Origin: Mesorhizobium sp. M7A.T.Ca.US.000.02.2.1
Lineage (GTDB): Bacteria; Pseudomonadota; Alphaproteobacteria; Rhizobiales; Rhizobiaceae
Length of the DNA: 63,183 bases
Reading direction: 5' to 3'
Assembly (NCBI RefSeq): GCF_003996995.1
Contig: NZ_RZTT01000003.1
Coordinates: forward strand, 1 to 63,183
Shown here: piece by piece, positions 38,857 to 48,669 of the stretch
Numbering within the stretch: the first letter of the stretch is position 1
Layout: each line of letters begins with the position of its first letter
Notes under the pieces: model-generated
The model's database searches: none
What the model was told of the DNA's origin: nothing
What the model saw: only the letters and a program-made list of their open reading frames with translations
Position numbers and translations under genes: made by a program

Positions 38857-39906
38857 ATGACGACCGCGGTTCTGAAGCTGCCCACTATTCCAATGCGCGT
38901 CTGCAAACCGGTCTTGGCCCATATGCGCGATCACGGCGTTGCGATCCCAGCACGTGATGCGCGTACTGGCTTTGACCTTTCGAAATTTCAAGTTGACGGT
39001 AAGCGTGTATTCCTTTGCGAGTGTATCGCTCTTATGGAGTTTGCTGCGCGAGAAATTTCCGAGCCGGCGTTTGGCCTTAACCTCGGCCGCACCTATAGTA
39101 TTTATGACCTTGAGATCATCGGCTACATGATGCTGAACTCGAAGGATGTGGGAGACGCTCTACGGACATTTGTGCGGTATTTCAAACTTCGTGCCGACGG
39201 TTGTCGATTCGACCTCATTAGAGGACCCGACGGGACTGCGGAGTTGACTTATGCAGTGATCGCCCCCGGCGTCGCCGAATGCAGACAGGATGTTGAACTG
39301 GCGCTCGCCTGGGGCATGCAGATAATACGCACGCTATCAAGCCGTACCTGGCGCCCGATTCGCGTGCAGTTCAAGCATAGTCCCTTGGCCGCTATCGAGG
39401 ATTACAGGGAGGTTTTTCAATCGCCAGTTCATTTCGAACAGGGCTCCAGTTCGATTGTTTTCGACAGCAGGGTGTTGGAACATCCTGTTGCCAACGCAGA
39501 CCCGCGGTTGTTGGGCATTCTGCGGGACCAGGCTGAGAGCCTTATATCACGAGATGCCTACTCTGCTGATCTGGGTTCGCTGGTAGGCGCGCAGATTGAC
39601 CAAGCTGTGCTACTGGGTAGGGCTCCCCGAATCGACTGGATTGCTAAGCAGCTGGGCATGACCACACGAACGCTTCAACGTCGCCTGGACGAACAGGGAC
39701 TAATGCTGCGTGATTTAGTCGACGCCAAGCGGAAAGCCGTCTCGACCGATCTACTGGAGAAATCTGATTACGGTCTTGCCGACATCGCCATGATCTTGGG
39801 CTACTCGGAGGTCAGCGCATTTGTTCGAGCTTTCACACGCTGGACGGGTATGCCCCCAAAGGCATACCGAGTGCATTGGCGAGAACAGGCGGTCGCCAAT
39901 GCCTGA
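38857..39906 (+). CDS. AraC family regulator with arabinose_bd-type N-terminal domain (OruR-like)
   Basis: A 349-residue regulator. Residues about 15-200 form the effector domain of the PF12625 type (SEPAFGLNLGRTYSIYDLEIIGYMML is characteristic). The AraC double HTH occupies about 245-345 (IDWIAKQLGMTTRTLQRRL, GLADIAMILGYSEVSAFVRAF, WTGMPPKAYR). TAGGAG lies 7 bases before the ATG. Divergent from the acyl-CoA synthetase with operator copy J between them, it is the best candidate for the regulator of the direct-repeat promoters in this window. The effector is unknown. Confidence 0.9.
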   Translation: MTTAVLKLPTIPMRVCKPVLAHMRDHGVAIPARDARTGFDLSKFQVDGKRVFLCECIALMEFAAREISEPAFGLNLGRTYSIYDLEIIGYMMLNSKDVGDALRTFVRYFKLRADGCRFDLIRGPDGTAELTYAVIAPGVAECRQDVELALAWGMQIIRTLSSRTWRPIRVQFKHSPLAAIEDYREVFQSPVHFEQGSSSIVFDSRVLEHPVANADPRLLGILRDQAESLISRDAYSADLGSLVGAQIDQAVLLGRAPRIDWIAKQLGMTTRTLQRRLDEQGLMLRDLVDAKRKAVSTDLLEKSDYGLADIAMILGYSEVSAFVRAFTRWTGMPPKAYRVHWREQAVANA

Positions 39907-40023
39907 GGTCGCACAGGTCGGCTCTCGTCGGCGTGATTAATTAACTCTTAGCGAACGCCTTTTGATGCGATGGCTCACAGCTAGCTAAGCTAGGAGGCCA
40001 TGCAAACCACATCCAGTGACCGC

Positions 40024-41067
40024 TTAACGGTCCCTGTCTGGACGCATTGTGAGAAATGTCAGGATATCCTCACGAGCAATCATGCCGACGTTCGTACCGC
40101 CTCTCGAAACGAGAAGCGTTCCAGTTCCAGAGATACCCCTCCGTATGACCTCCGCCACTGGCGTTTGGGCGTCGATAGAACCGCCGTCACAGGCGACATT
40201 TAAGGAATCGACGGTCTCCGAGGTTGATTGCATGATGTCACCGGCAACCAACTTATCCAAGAGGGTGACATGGCTTACGAATTCTCGAACGTAAGGTGTC
40301 GCAGGTCTCAGTAGAATGTCCTGCGGCGTGCCGATCTGTTCCACCTTTCCTTTGTTCATGATCGCAATGCGATCACCTAATCGCGCGGCTTCCTCGATGT
40401 CGTGAGTTATGAATACGGTCGTTTTTGTCGCTTTTGCCGAGATCTCTATGAACTGATCCTGTAGCTGCCTTCTGATAATGGGATCCAACGCGCTGAACGG
40501 TTCGTCCATCAGCAGAATTTCCGGATCTGTTACCAAGGCGCGCGCTAGACCCACCCGCTGCTGCATCCCACCGGACAACTCGTCGGGATAAAAAGTCCCC
40601 CACTCTGGCAGTTGGACTCTTTCTAGCGCCTCTTGGGCCAGCTGACGTCGCTCAGTCTTCTTGACCCCCCGAATTTCTAGTCCCAGCGCCACGTTCTCCG
40701 TCACAGTTCGGTTTGGTAGTAGTGCAACATGCTGGAACACCATGCCTATCTTTCTCGAGCGCAACTGCAGCAAACGTGCCTCGCTCAAATCGTTAATTGA
40801 CGCCCCATCGATAACGATTTCTCCGGCGGTAGGCTTGATCAGGCCATTGATATGGCGCAGCAGAGTGGACTTCCCACTTCCGGATAGGCCGATTATACAA
40901 AATATCTCACCTTGATTTATGTCGAAGCTAACGTCTTCGACGCCCACGACATATGGGGGTGCCGGGGCACCGGAAAGACGTGATCGTTTTATCTCCTCCA
41001 GCGCATCGCCTTCGCGCGCCGCGTAGATCTTCCAGACATTTTTGAACTCAATCTTCTTGACTGACAA
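40024..41067 (-). CDS. proV: glycine betaine/proline-type ABC transporter ATP-binding protein
   Basis: A 347-residue ATPase of the ProV/OpuAA/ChoV family. It begins KKIEFKNVWKIY, has Walker A GLSGSGKST near residue 65, signature LSGGMQQRV and Walker B ILLMDEPFSALDP. A CBS-type regulatory region follows (about 275-345, VAEVIRRGISGTGTLLVSRGG). The start is assigned to TTG at 41067 with AGGA 8 bases upstream; another TTG at 41109 with AAGGG is possible, and no ATG fits. Third transporter gene of a five-gene unit. Confidence 0.87.
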   Translation of the reverse strand: MSVKKIEFKNVWKIYAAREGDALEEIKRSRLSGAPAPPYVVGVEDVSFDINQGEIFCIIGLSGSGKSTLLRHINGLIKPTAGEIVIDGASINDLSEARLLQLRSRKIGMVFQHVALLPNRTVTENVALGLEIRGVKKTERRQLAQEALERVQLPEWGTFYPDELSGGMQQRVGLARALVTDPEILLMDEPFSALDPIIRRQLQDQFIEISAKATKTTVFITHDIEEAARLGDRIAIMNKGKVEQIGTPQDILLRPATPYVREFVSHVTLLDKLVAGDIMQSTSETVDSLNVACDGGSIDAQTPVAEVIRRGISGTGTLLVSRGGTNVGMIAREDILTFLTMRPDRDR

Positions 41068-41118
41068 TTTCGAAATCCTGATCCAGGCGTGAAGATGAAG
41101 CGTTCGCAATATACCCTT

Positions 41119-42129
41119 CTACGGCTTAGCCGCTTTCAAGGCCTCGTTTACCCAACCGTCAAATGTGGCACGGTGCGCCTTGATCCAGTCTTGAGTGTGG
41201 CGCTCAATATCTTCGGGTGACTTTTCGCCCTCTTCGATCAAGCTGTTCTCAGCTTCAATGTCCGCCACTGGCACCGTGGCCAGTTCGAAAAACTTGTTGG
41301 CCGCGGGATTTTTTTCCAAAAACTTATTGTTCGCGAGCACTCGGATAGTATTAGGAGCAAACCCAGTGTTCGTTCCGTCTGGAGATTCCGTGTTCGCGTT
41401 CGGGTCATCAGGGCTTGCCGAGAAGGGCACGTTTAGCCAAACGACATCGGTTCCAGGCTTCAGGCGATTATTGAGCCAATTTGGCGACCACGTATAATAC
41501 AAAATTGATTGACCATTCTTGTACCGTTCCAGCATATCAGCCACCAAGGCAAAGTACTCGCCCTGATCATGATGAATTGTATCCCGCAATTTATAGGTCG
41601 TCAGATGGTGTTCAATTATCCGCTCGCATCCCCAACCGGGGTTGCATCCCACGAGATTGGCCTTCCCGTCACCGTCACTATCGAAAAGTGCTGCAAGCTT
41701 CGGGTCAGAGAGCTGCCCGAAGTTCGATATGCTGTATTTGTCAGCTGTGCGTTTGTCGATAAGATAACCCTGTTTCACGTTGGGCGTGAAGTTTCCTATT
41801 CGCGTCATCACCTTCTTGCCACCAGCATTCTCGAAGAACGCGTCATGAAGGGGCTGCCAATGGTGCACCGTGTAATCGACATCGCCGTTAGCTACAGCGA
41901 TGTGAATTGTGGGATAGTTCGCGATCTGAGGCTCCTCAACCGTATAGCCGAGTGCTTCTAGCCCATGCTGAACGATCAGGTGTTGGAACACCGAGGTGTA
42001 ATCTTCGCCTTTAATCTGTCGAACTACTATCCCTTTTCCTGGGAGATCTCGAGCCAAGACGCCAGGTGCGAGCGCGACGGTGAACACCGCAACGGCGGTT
42101 GCCAATTTTTTCAAAACTGACGTGATCAT
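41119..42129 (-). CDS. proX: glycine betaine-type periplasmic binding protein
   Basis: A 336-residue binding protein, close to E. coli ProX along its length. The signal peptide is residues 1-26 with cleavage after GVLA, leaving RDLPGKGI. After removal the three tryptophans Trp65, Trp140 and Trp188 (HHWQPLHD, CNPGWGCE, YYTWSPNW) fall exactly where the aromatic cage of E. coli ProX binds the quaternary ammonium group. This is strong evidence that the ligand is a betaine. The gene lies between ProW and ProV. Confidence 0.93.
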   Translation of the reverse strand: MITSVLKKLATAVAVFTVALAPGVLARDLPGKGIVVRQIKGEDYTSVFQHLIVQHGLEALGYTVEEPQIANYPTIHIAVANGDVDYTVHHWQPLHDAFFENAGGKKVMTRIGNFTPNVKQGYLIDKRTADKYSISNFGQLSDPKLAALFDSDGDGKANLVGCNPGWGCERIIEHHLTTYKLRDTIHHDQGEYFALVADMLERYKNGQSILYYTWSPNWLNNRLKPGTDVVWLNVPFSASPDDPNANTESPDGTNTGFAPNTIRVLANNKFLEKNPAANKFFELATVPVADIEAENSLIEEGEKSPEDIERHTQDWIKAHRATFDGWVNEALKAAKP

Positions 42130-42160
42130 TTCATCCTCCTTGAGATCTGCTTATTGTTGT

Positions 42161-43093
42161 TCATTTTCTTCCACGAAACAGGAAGCTCAGGATCGCCAGA
42201 GGCCGCGATCCTGGCCCTGTGGCGCCAACACGCTGTCTGGTAGTCTGCGCAAACGACTGTGATAGGCGGTCGATCGCAATCGCCAGCATCACAATTCCAA
42301 AACCCCCAACGGTTGCTTGGCCGAGATCTAAGCGGCCTATACCGCTCAACACGAGTTGCCCCAGCCCTGGAACAGAGATCATCGAAGAAACAACCACCAT
42401 CGACAGGGCAAGCATGATTGTCTGATTGACGCCAGTCATTATGGCCGGCCGCGCCTGGGGCAACTGAACCTTAAACAGGACCTGCCAATCATTCGCTCCG
42501 AACGCACGAGCGGCTTCAACCAGATCGTGACTGACCTCACGAATGCCAAAGTTGGTCAGTCTGATCACCGGGGGCAGCGCATATATCATCGTAACGATCG
42601 CACCCGGGACCTTGCCAATGCCAAACAGCATCACAACTGGCACCAGATAAACGAATGAAGGGATCGTTTGCATGAGATCCAAAACAGGCCTCATGCCGGC
42701 TTGGACCTTTTCACTACGCGACATGAGGATTCCGAGAGGAATGCCGATGATAAGACATGCGAGAACGCAACTTACGACGAGTGATAGCGTCGTCATCGCC
42801 TCTATCCACGCGCCGATGAGGCCGATCACAATCAACGGCATAACCACCGCTACCGCCACGCCAGCCCCACCTGTCTGCCACGCGACTAACCCGACAACCA
42901 CGAGCAAAACAGTTGGCGGACAGCTATGCAATGCTTGTTCCACGGCGTTGAGAAGAAGCTGAAACGGAACCTTGATAGACTGGAACATCTCACGATAGTG
43001 TGAGGTGACCCAGGCCATTCCGTTGTTCACCCATTCCCTGACCGGAATGTCGATTGAGGCAAATGGGTCAAGAAGGTCAATTCTTTCAGGCAT
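42161..43093 (-). CDS. proW: glycine betaine-type ABC transporter permease
   Basis: A 310-residue permease. It begins [21 protein letters not shown], the start typical of ProW, then has about seven hydrophobic segments and the EAA loop [21 protein letters not shown] near 208. The ATG at 43093 overlaps the thiolase stop by 8 bases, supporting it over the open frame to 43192. Remnants of a related permease are at 5161-5345. Confidence 0.9.
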   Translation of the reverse strand: MPERIDLLDPFASIDIPVREWVNNGMAWVTSHYREMFQSIKVPFQLLLNAVEQALHSCPPTVLLVVVGLVAWQTGGAGVAVAVVMPLIVIGLIGAWIEAMTTLSLVVSCVLACLIIGIPLGILMSRSEKVQAGMRPVLDLMQTIPSFVYLVPVVMLFGIGKVPGAIVTMIYALPPVIRLTNFGIREVSHDLVEAARAFGANDWQVLFKVQLPQARPAIMTGVNQTIMLALSMVVVSSMISVPGLGQLVLSGIGRLDLGQATVGGFGIVMLAIAIDRLSQSFAQTTRQRVGATGPGSRPLAILSFLFRGRK

Positions 43094-44264
43094 CGCGACC
43101 ACTCCCTGCTTCAAACAGTGCGCCCGCCCCCATACCGCCACCCACACACATTGTGACGACAAGGTATTTGCCAGCTCTTCGGGACAACTCAATAAGTCCG
43201 TGGCCAGTCAGACGGGCGCCCGTCATCCCGTATGGATGTCCAAGGGCAATCGCGCCACCATTCACGTTTAATCGTTCAGAGGGAATCTCCAATCGATGCT
43301 GACAGGGGAGTACCTGGGCAGCGAAGGCCTCGTTAAGCTCCCATAGGTCGATATCGCTGGTTGCAACTCCCGCCTTCCTAAGCAGTGGCGGCACTGCCAA
43401 TGTCGGTCCTAATCCCATCTCGTCCGGCTCGCATCCCACGACCGAGTATCCCCGAAAAATGCCCAGAATAGGCAGCCCCGATCGCACCGCGTAATCTGCG
43501 TCAGCTAGAACGCATGCTGATGCGCCATCGGACATCTGGCAGGCGTTTCCGGCCGTAATCGTGTACTCACTTCCGAGGATCGGCTTAAGTCCGCTCAAGG
43601 TTTGCTCGGTTGTGCCAGGCCGGATGCCTTCATCTCTCTCGATGATTGCCGAACCTGCAGGGTCCAGTTCGTCATCTATGGTGATCGGCGCGATCTCGCT
43701 GCTGAATAGACCCCCTTCCCGCGCGGCCGAAGCTCGACGTTGGCTTTGCGCCGCATACGCGTCCTGATCTTCTCGTTTGATCCCGTATCGCTGAGCGACG
43801 ACTTCAGCGGTCTGGAGCATGGGCATGTAGATTTCGGGCTTGTGGGTTTTGAGCCATGGCTCGGGAATCCAGCCTTTGCGTATCTGCTCGTTATCCACAA
43901 TGCTAACTGAGTCCACCCCCCCTGCAATACCGACGTCAATCTCGCCACATGCGATGCGATGAGCAACCTGAGCGATTGCCTGCAGCCCGGAGGCACACTC
44001 TCGGTTTACAGTTGCAGCTGCAACCGACGTCGGCAGGCCTGCGCGAAGTGACGACAGGCGCGCAATATTTCGTCCTGCGGCGGCTTCAGGCAGTGCGCAT
44101 CCAATGATCGCGTCTTCGACTCGACCGGGTTCAATTCCAGCACGCGCTACAGCGTGAAAAATAGCGTGCGCAGCCAGCGAAACGGGATGAACCGCGCGCA
44201 GCGCTCCTTTGTAAGCTCTGCCTACAGGAGTCCGAGCTGTTGAAACGATAGCTACAGTTCGCAT
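43086..44264 (-). CDS. acetyl-CoA acyltransferase (thiolase)
   Basis: A 392-residue thiolase. Cys90 in RECASGLQA is the acyl-carrying cysteine, [15 protein letters not shown] holds the catalytic His, and [13 protein letters not shown] near the C-terminus holds the second Cys, so it should be active. It begins 3 bp after the dehydrogenase stop and overlaps proW. In context it would cleave a 3-oxoacyl-CoA; a 3-dehydrocarnitinyl-CoA to betainyl-CoA plus acetyl-CoA reaction is inferred from the betaine transporter in the same transcript. Confidence 0.92.
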   Translation of the reverse strand: MRTVAIVSTARTPVGRAYKGALRAVHPVSLAAHAIFHAVARAGIEPGRVEDAIIGCALPEAAAGRNIARLSSLRAGLPTSVAAATVNRECASGLQAIAQVAHRIACGEIDVGIAGGVDSVSIVDNEQIRKGWIPEPWLKTHKPEIYMPMLQTAEVVAQRYGIKREDQDAYAAQSQRRASAAREGGLFSSEIAPITIDDELDPAGSAIIERDEGIRPGTTEQTLSGLKPILGSEYTITAGNACQMSDGASACVLADADYAVRSGLPILGIFRGYSVVGCEPDEMGLGPTLAVPPLLRKAGVATSDIDLWELNEAFAAQVLPCQHRLEIPSERLNVNGGAIALGHPYGMTGARLTGHGLIELSRRAGKYLVVTMCVGGGMGAGALFEAGSGRDA

Positions 44265-44267
44265 CTT

Positions 44268-46337
44268 TCACCTGACATCCGCAAATCTCATGCCGCTCTT
44301 GGCAAGGAATGCCAGTAGAGGGGCAGGTTCCCATACCACCGGGCCGTGTTCTTCTCTAAGTTCGATGACCTGGTCGTAGACTCGTTTTGGGCCCAAATGA
44401 TCGGCCCAGAACATCGGACCTCCCTTGCGACGTGGAAAGCCCAGCCCATTCATCCAAACTACATCGATATCGCCGGAACTCCTCGCAATGCCGTCACCGA
44501 GCAGCCAGGCGGCGTCGTTGACCACAGGCAGCAGGCATCTTTGCAGTATCTCGTCATCGGAGATGTTCCGTCTCTTGAACCTTAGTTCGGAGGAAGTCGA
44601 CTCGATCAACGCGGCGACCTCGATGTCCGGATGCGCCTCGCGCTGTCCCGGCTCATATCGGTACCAACCCTTGTTTGTTTTCTGACCATAGCGGCCAGCT
44701 TCGTAGATCCGGTCCGCGACGTGCGGATAACGCATTCCGGCCGGGTATGACGCCGCCTGCCTTACATGATAGCTGATATCATTTCCGGCCATGTCGTTCA
44801 TCACGAATGGCCCCATCGCGAACCCGAACTCTTGAAGCACTCTGTCGACCTGTTCCGGAAGGGCGCCCTCTTCCAACAAAAAGAGTGCTTCGCGTTGGTA
44901 CCCGGCAAGTAGCTTGTTGGCTACGAAAGCGAACTGGTTGCCGACGACCACCCCGATCTTACCAATGTGCTTGGCGACAGCTCTCAACTGCTCGATAGTC
45001 CCTTCCGCTGTCTCCCTGCCTGGAATTATTTCAACCAGCTTCAGGAGATGAGCAGGACTGAAGAAATGCATCCCTGCAATCTTTTTTGACCGCCCTGTTG
45101 CAGCTGCAATCTCGTCAATATCGAGCGATGACGTGTTGGTGACCAAAACGGCGTGGTCTGGACATATACTGTCTAGCTTGGCGAAGATCGTTTTCTTTAG
45201 TTCAAGGTCTTCGGACACCGCTTCGACAACCAGATCGGCCTCTTCTAGCGCCTTCATATCGCCAATTGCTATGATATTGTTGCGTGCCGTGTCGCCCTGC
45301 TCCTGGGATATGCGACCACGCCTAACCATGGATTTCAACGACGCACCAACGGCCTCAAGGCCCCCAGCTAGCCGATCTCCAGCTTGATCGTGAACCAACA
45401 CCTTCACGCCGCCTGTCGCAAAGCTGATTGCAATTCCGCGACCCATGAAGCCGAAGCCAACCACTGCAACGCATCTCGGAAGACTTAAGGTCTCGGCACC
45501 AGACCGGAAATGAGGCAGATCAGTTGCAAGCTCGACCCTGCTTGCATGTAATAGTGCTATTGTCTCGGCTTCCGCGAGCAGCTTTTCGTTGTGTCCGTTT
45601 TCAATGGCGATGTTTTCTTCAAGGGAAGCTGACTGGGCTCCTAGAACGCATTCCATAGCCAGTTTCCCAGCCGGTGCCTTCAAGGAAGCTGGAAACGATT
45701 GCTTGAAATCCTCAATGATTTCCTGCCGGCTTTTCTCAGTTGGGCTTTTTGAACGCCTCGGACTGCGATCCGTCCCGACCCGAATTGCCTCATCCACCAA
45801 CGCTTCACGGCTGCTGACCAGTTCATCAACCACTCCGAGCGCGTGCGCGGCATTTCCGGTAATGTTCTTCCCCCCGACGATCATTTCAAGGGCGCATTGC
45901 AATCCTGCCAATTCACTCAGATGAAGAGCGGCGGCACCTAAAGGAACAAGCCCCCATGTCGCCTCGGGAAACGCAAGCTGTACGCTCGGTGTGGCAACGC
46001 GCGCGTGGCAGGCGAGCGCTATGGACAGAGCCTCCCCAATGGCGCGCCCCTCAAGAGCCGCGACAACGGGGACCGCGGACGTCTTGATCGTGGTAATCAG
46101 TTCCTGCAAGCCGCCAAAATCTACCTTCTCTGAGGATCTTGAAATGTCGGTTCCAGAAGAGAATTCCGGTCCTGCGCCCCTCAGAATGATCGCATCGATG
46201 TCTTTGCGCGTCGCAAACTGGTCGATCAAAACTTTCAATCGAGCACGAGCAATGGCAGTGATCGCATTCAGCGGAGGATTGTCTAGATAGATGACCGCAA
46301 CCCGACCAAACAGTTTGTAGTGAGGGGCACCCAACAT
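44268..46337 (-). CDS. enoyl-CoA hydratase-like / 3-hydroxyacyl-CoA dehydrogenase fusion (FadB/FadJ family)
   Basis: A 689-residue fusion: a crotonase domain at about 1-190, an NAD-binding dehydrogenase domain with GFGFMGRG at 294-301, and C-terminal helical domains from about 470. The dehydrogenase His lies in MHFFSPAH. In the crotonase domain the usual GGG-x-E segment reads AIGEALS (99-105), so the first catalytic Glu is replaced; the second (FPE, Glu125) is kept. Hydratase activity is therefore doubtful, and the separate CaiD-like hydratase may supply it. The start at 46337 has GGAGA 7 bases upstream; the open frame to 46712 only reads through the operator. First gene of a unit with thiolase, ProW, ProX and ProV. 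Confidence 0.9.
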   Translation of the reverse strand: MLGAPHYKLFGRVAVIYLDNPPLNAITAIARARLKVLIDQFATRKDIDAIILRGAGPEFSSGTDISRSSEKVDFGGLQELITTIKTSAVPVVAALEGRAIGEALSIALACHARVATPSVQLAFPEATWGLVPLGAAALHLSELAGLQCALEMIVGGKNITGNAAHALGVVDELVSSREALVDEAIRVGTDRSPRRSKSPTEKSRQEIIEDFKQSFPASLKAPAGKLAMECVLGAQSASLEENIAIENGHNEKLLAEAETIALLHASRVELATDLPHFRSGAETLSLPRCVAVVGFGFMGRGIAISFATGGVKVLVHDQAGDRLAGGLEAVGASLKSMVRRGRISQEQGDTARNNIIAIGDMKALEEADLVVEAVSEDLELKKTIFAKLDSICPDHAVLVTNTSSLDIDEIAAATGRSKKIAGMHFFSPAHLLKLVEIIPGRETAEGTIEQLRAVAKHIGKIGVVVGNQFAFVANKLLAGYQREALFLLEEGALPEQVDRVLQEFGFAMGPFVMNDMAGNDISYHVRQAASYPAGMRYPHVADRIYEAGRYGQKTNKGWYRYEPGQREAHPDIEVAALIESTSSELRFKRRNISDDEILQRCLLPVVNDAAWLLGDGIARSSGDIDVVWMNGLGFPRRKGGPMFWADHLGPKRVYDQVIELREEHGPVVWEPAPLLAFLAKSGMRFADVR

Positions 46338-46437
46338 CAAGCATTCTCCAGCAAAGCGATCTAAAAAACGACGGCGCTCGCAAACCAGTTTACACGAGCT
46401 CCATCGGCTCAGCTTAGACCGCGCGATTAGGATCGCG

Positions 46438-46474
46438 TTGACACGTTCAGCCACTTTTTTGACATCCGCCGCCA
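46438..46474 (-). promoter_or_regulatory. AraC-type direct-repeat operator, copy A (dehydrogenase/thiolase/ProWXV promoter)
   Basis: TTGACA (46438) with GCCA (46450), and TTGACA (46459) with GCCA (46471), 21 bp apart. The -10-like TCTAAG is at 46418-46413, 19 bp past the proximal half-site. Just downstream is a possible leaderless four-codon frame (ATG GAG CTC GTG TAA, 46404-46390). The dehydrogenase begins at 46337. Confidence 0.78.
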
Positions 46475-46836
46475 TCGATGATTTGCGGTTTGCCCGCGAA
46501 TGCGAGGAGAGGCGGGTGCGAAGGCGGGCGATTTGGCCCGCAATCCAGGGGATAACCGAGGCGACGCAGTCCTCCAGCGCCTTCACCCAACTCGAAGTCG
46601 GCAAGGCAACGCGAAGAACGGACGAATGGCTCGTTCCGGTCGCGACGAGCTCCCAGGCAGATCGCCCGCTCGATGCCATTGAGAAGGAAAGCGGACGAGT
46701 TGCGCCACCCATGCCTCGGGCGCGGTTACGGCTGATCGCCTCAGGCCAACGCTGCCACGGGTCTCACCAGTCCGGCAAGTCTAATGACGGCAGTGCTTGG
46801 AAAGCCCATGGTGGGACGAGCTATAGCACGACGTCC
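46475..46836. other. intergenic region without recognisable gene
   Basis: About 360 bp between the operator and the stop of the MmgE/PrpD gene. The minus strand is open in frame with the dehydrogenase, but this stretch resembles no family, has no start signal and lies upstream of the promoter. Confidence 0.6.
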
Positions 46837-48207
46837 CTAGCTTAGCTGTGGTTGGCAGTCTGGTGGACGAAAAAGCTCCTGGAGTAGCTCGCACAATCCA
46901 CTTGTCCCGTCGGCGAGCCTGAACACAGCATCTTCGATACGTGTCATTCTGCCGGTCTCAAGCGAAGTGCTAGCCAGGGCGCGATACTTCGAACGTAACT
47001 CATCGGTCCGGAGCGGACATTCCGGGTCGCCGCGTGGTGTCGCTGGACCTGAAGCTAGCCGGCGTCCGTCCGTCGTGCTGATGACGACCTCAGCCCATCG
47101 CTCCGCCGGAAACACGTTGCTGTAGGGTCCGTGTTCTACCAGTACAATGCGCTTTTGCAGGGCGGCGGTGAGCGGGTCGCTCAAACCACGTCCGGTGATT
47201 TCTTCGGTGCCCACCTGCCCGTGGGCCAGCGCTGCGGCGACGGGGAAGGCTGTGGAATACTGTGCGGCATCGGTCTCGGTCGGCACCCGCGAGCCGAGGG
47301 CGACGGCCGCGGCAAATGTTCGGATCTCAACCCGCTCGATCTGTTGTGGCGTAAGCGCGTGCCGGCGCTTCAGATCGAGCGCGGCATCGATCGCCGGATG
47401 CGCCCAACGGCAGACGGGATATGGCTTGAAATACTGCTCCTCGATGCGCCAGCGCACGCCCAGATCATCCCAAAGCGCTGCCGCCTCCTCGCTCTCGATG
47501 ATGGTCGCCGGGGCGCCAGAAAATCCCTGCCGCGCAAGGTACGCGGCAGAGACACCAACCATTGCGCCCCAGCCGGAACCGTCCTTCACCATGGTCGGAT
47601 GAGCCACCATGCGCATCATGGGACTGCGCGGACCGTAGTACTCAGCAATCCCAAGTGCATGCCGAAGCTTCTCATGGCCCAGATGCATCAGGCGCGCTCC
47701 CAGGGCGGCGCAGGCTATGGAGTTCCAGGATCCCGATGAATGGAAATCGCAGGTGCTCGCATGCTGTACAATCCCCGCGCGGGTGCCGATCTCGTAGCCT
47801 TGCACCAACAGCGTGAGAAACTCGCGGCCGGTGGGCGTCACGACCAGGTCCTGAATCAGCGCGAGAAGCGCCGGAAGCACGGCGCACCCGACATGCCCTT
47901 TCACCAGACGATGACCATCATGTGCGTCAATGGCATCGATTGTGATGCCGCCAGCCAGCGATGCACCGACCGCGCTGCAACGACGCCCGTCGAATAAGAG
48001 ACTTGCACCTGAGGTTCCAGCACCGGCGGCGAGAAACGCGGCCGAGAAGTCACGAGCAATTTGGGATGCAGGAGTAAGCACGCCGGCGGCAGCCGTACCA
48101 AGCAAGTCGATAAGACAGCGCTCGGCCTGCGCGACGACAGGTTTCGGTAGGTCTTCGAACCGAAGTTCGGACAGAAACGCTGTCAAGCGTTCAAGCGCCG
48201 CGGTCAT
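46837..48207 (-). CDS. MmgE/PrpD family protein
   Basis: A 456-residue protein of the 2-methylcitrate dehydratase/cis-aconitate decarboxylase-like family. Conserved stretches include the N-terminal LIDLLGTAAAG, GITIDAIDAHDGH near residue 82, KDGSGWGAMVG and the PYPVCRWAHPAIDAAL block with the active-site-type Cys and His. The ATG at 48207 has GGAGG 7 bases upstream; the frame open to 48369 is not needed. Family members act on 2-methylcitrate, iminodisuccinate and related hydroxyacids; the substrate here is unknown. It probably follows the thioesterase gene on the same transcript. Confidence 0.87.
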   Translation of the reverse strand: MTAALERLTAFLSELRFEDLPKPVVAQAERCLIDLLGTAAAGVLTPASQIARDFSAAFLAAGAGTSGASLLFDGRRCSAVGASLAGGITIDAIDAHDGHRLVKGHVGCAVLPALLALIQDLVVTPTGREFLTLLVQGYEIGTRAGIVQHASTCDFHSSGSWNSIACAALGARLMHLGHEKLRHALGIAEYYGPRSPMMRMVAHPTMVKDGSGWGAMVGVSAAYLARQGFSGAPATIIESEEAAALWDDLGVRWRIEEQYFKPYPVCRWAHPAIDAALDLKRRHALTPQQIERVEIRTFAAAVALGSRVPTETDAAQYSTAFPVAAALAHGQVGTEEITGRGLSDPLTAALQKRIVLVEHGPYSNVFPAERWAEVVISTTDGRRLASGPATPRGDPECPLRTDELRSKYRALASTSLETGRMTRIEDAVFRLADGTSGLCELLQELFRPPDCQPQLS

Positions 48208-48669
48208 CGCCCCCTCCACGTGAGTTTGCACTCGCAGTGATTGTGATGCGGCGACGGTAGCAGGGCTGTCTCTTGGATTTTTGGGCCAGAAAACGTTCGC
48301 ACTTTTTCTCCGGGCGAGGGCTGCGGTCTGCTCCTCATAGAGCGGATCATGGATTTTCGGGCGGACCATTGGCTGCCTGCGATGTGCCTGCTCGCCGTCC
48401 AGCTGATCCGTTTCAGGCTGCTCTGGCCGTCCGGGAAGGTTCCCACGGCCCGAGCGCGGCTTGTTGGTCCAAATCTCGAGCCAACACTGCTGTCGGAGAA
48501 GCTGTAGTAGCTAAGCGTCTCCACGCGCGTCTCGGCCGTCCTGTTGCCTAGCACTCCGAGCATCACGGCGCGAAAGTCGACAGAAAGAAGGTTCAGGCAC
48601 GAGCCGTCGAGCGTGATTAGCTCGAGCCCCGCTTGCATCGCCATCCGGCAATTCCCCTTCATGACTCCT
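48208..48669. other. no firm gene between thioesterase and MmgE/PrpD gene
   Basis: A minus-strand frame is open across this 460-bp stretch with possible starts near 48630 (MQAGLELITLDGSC), but it has no family resemblance and no clear ribosome site. It may be a decayed gene of the unit. Confidence 0.45.

Noticed and set aside
46338-46712. N-terminal extension of the hydratase/dehydrogenase to 46712
   Set aside because: The extra 125 codons run through the operator and predicted -10 and resemble no protein; the ATG at 46337 has a good ribosome site and matches family N-termini.
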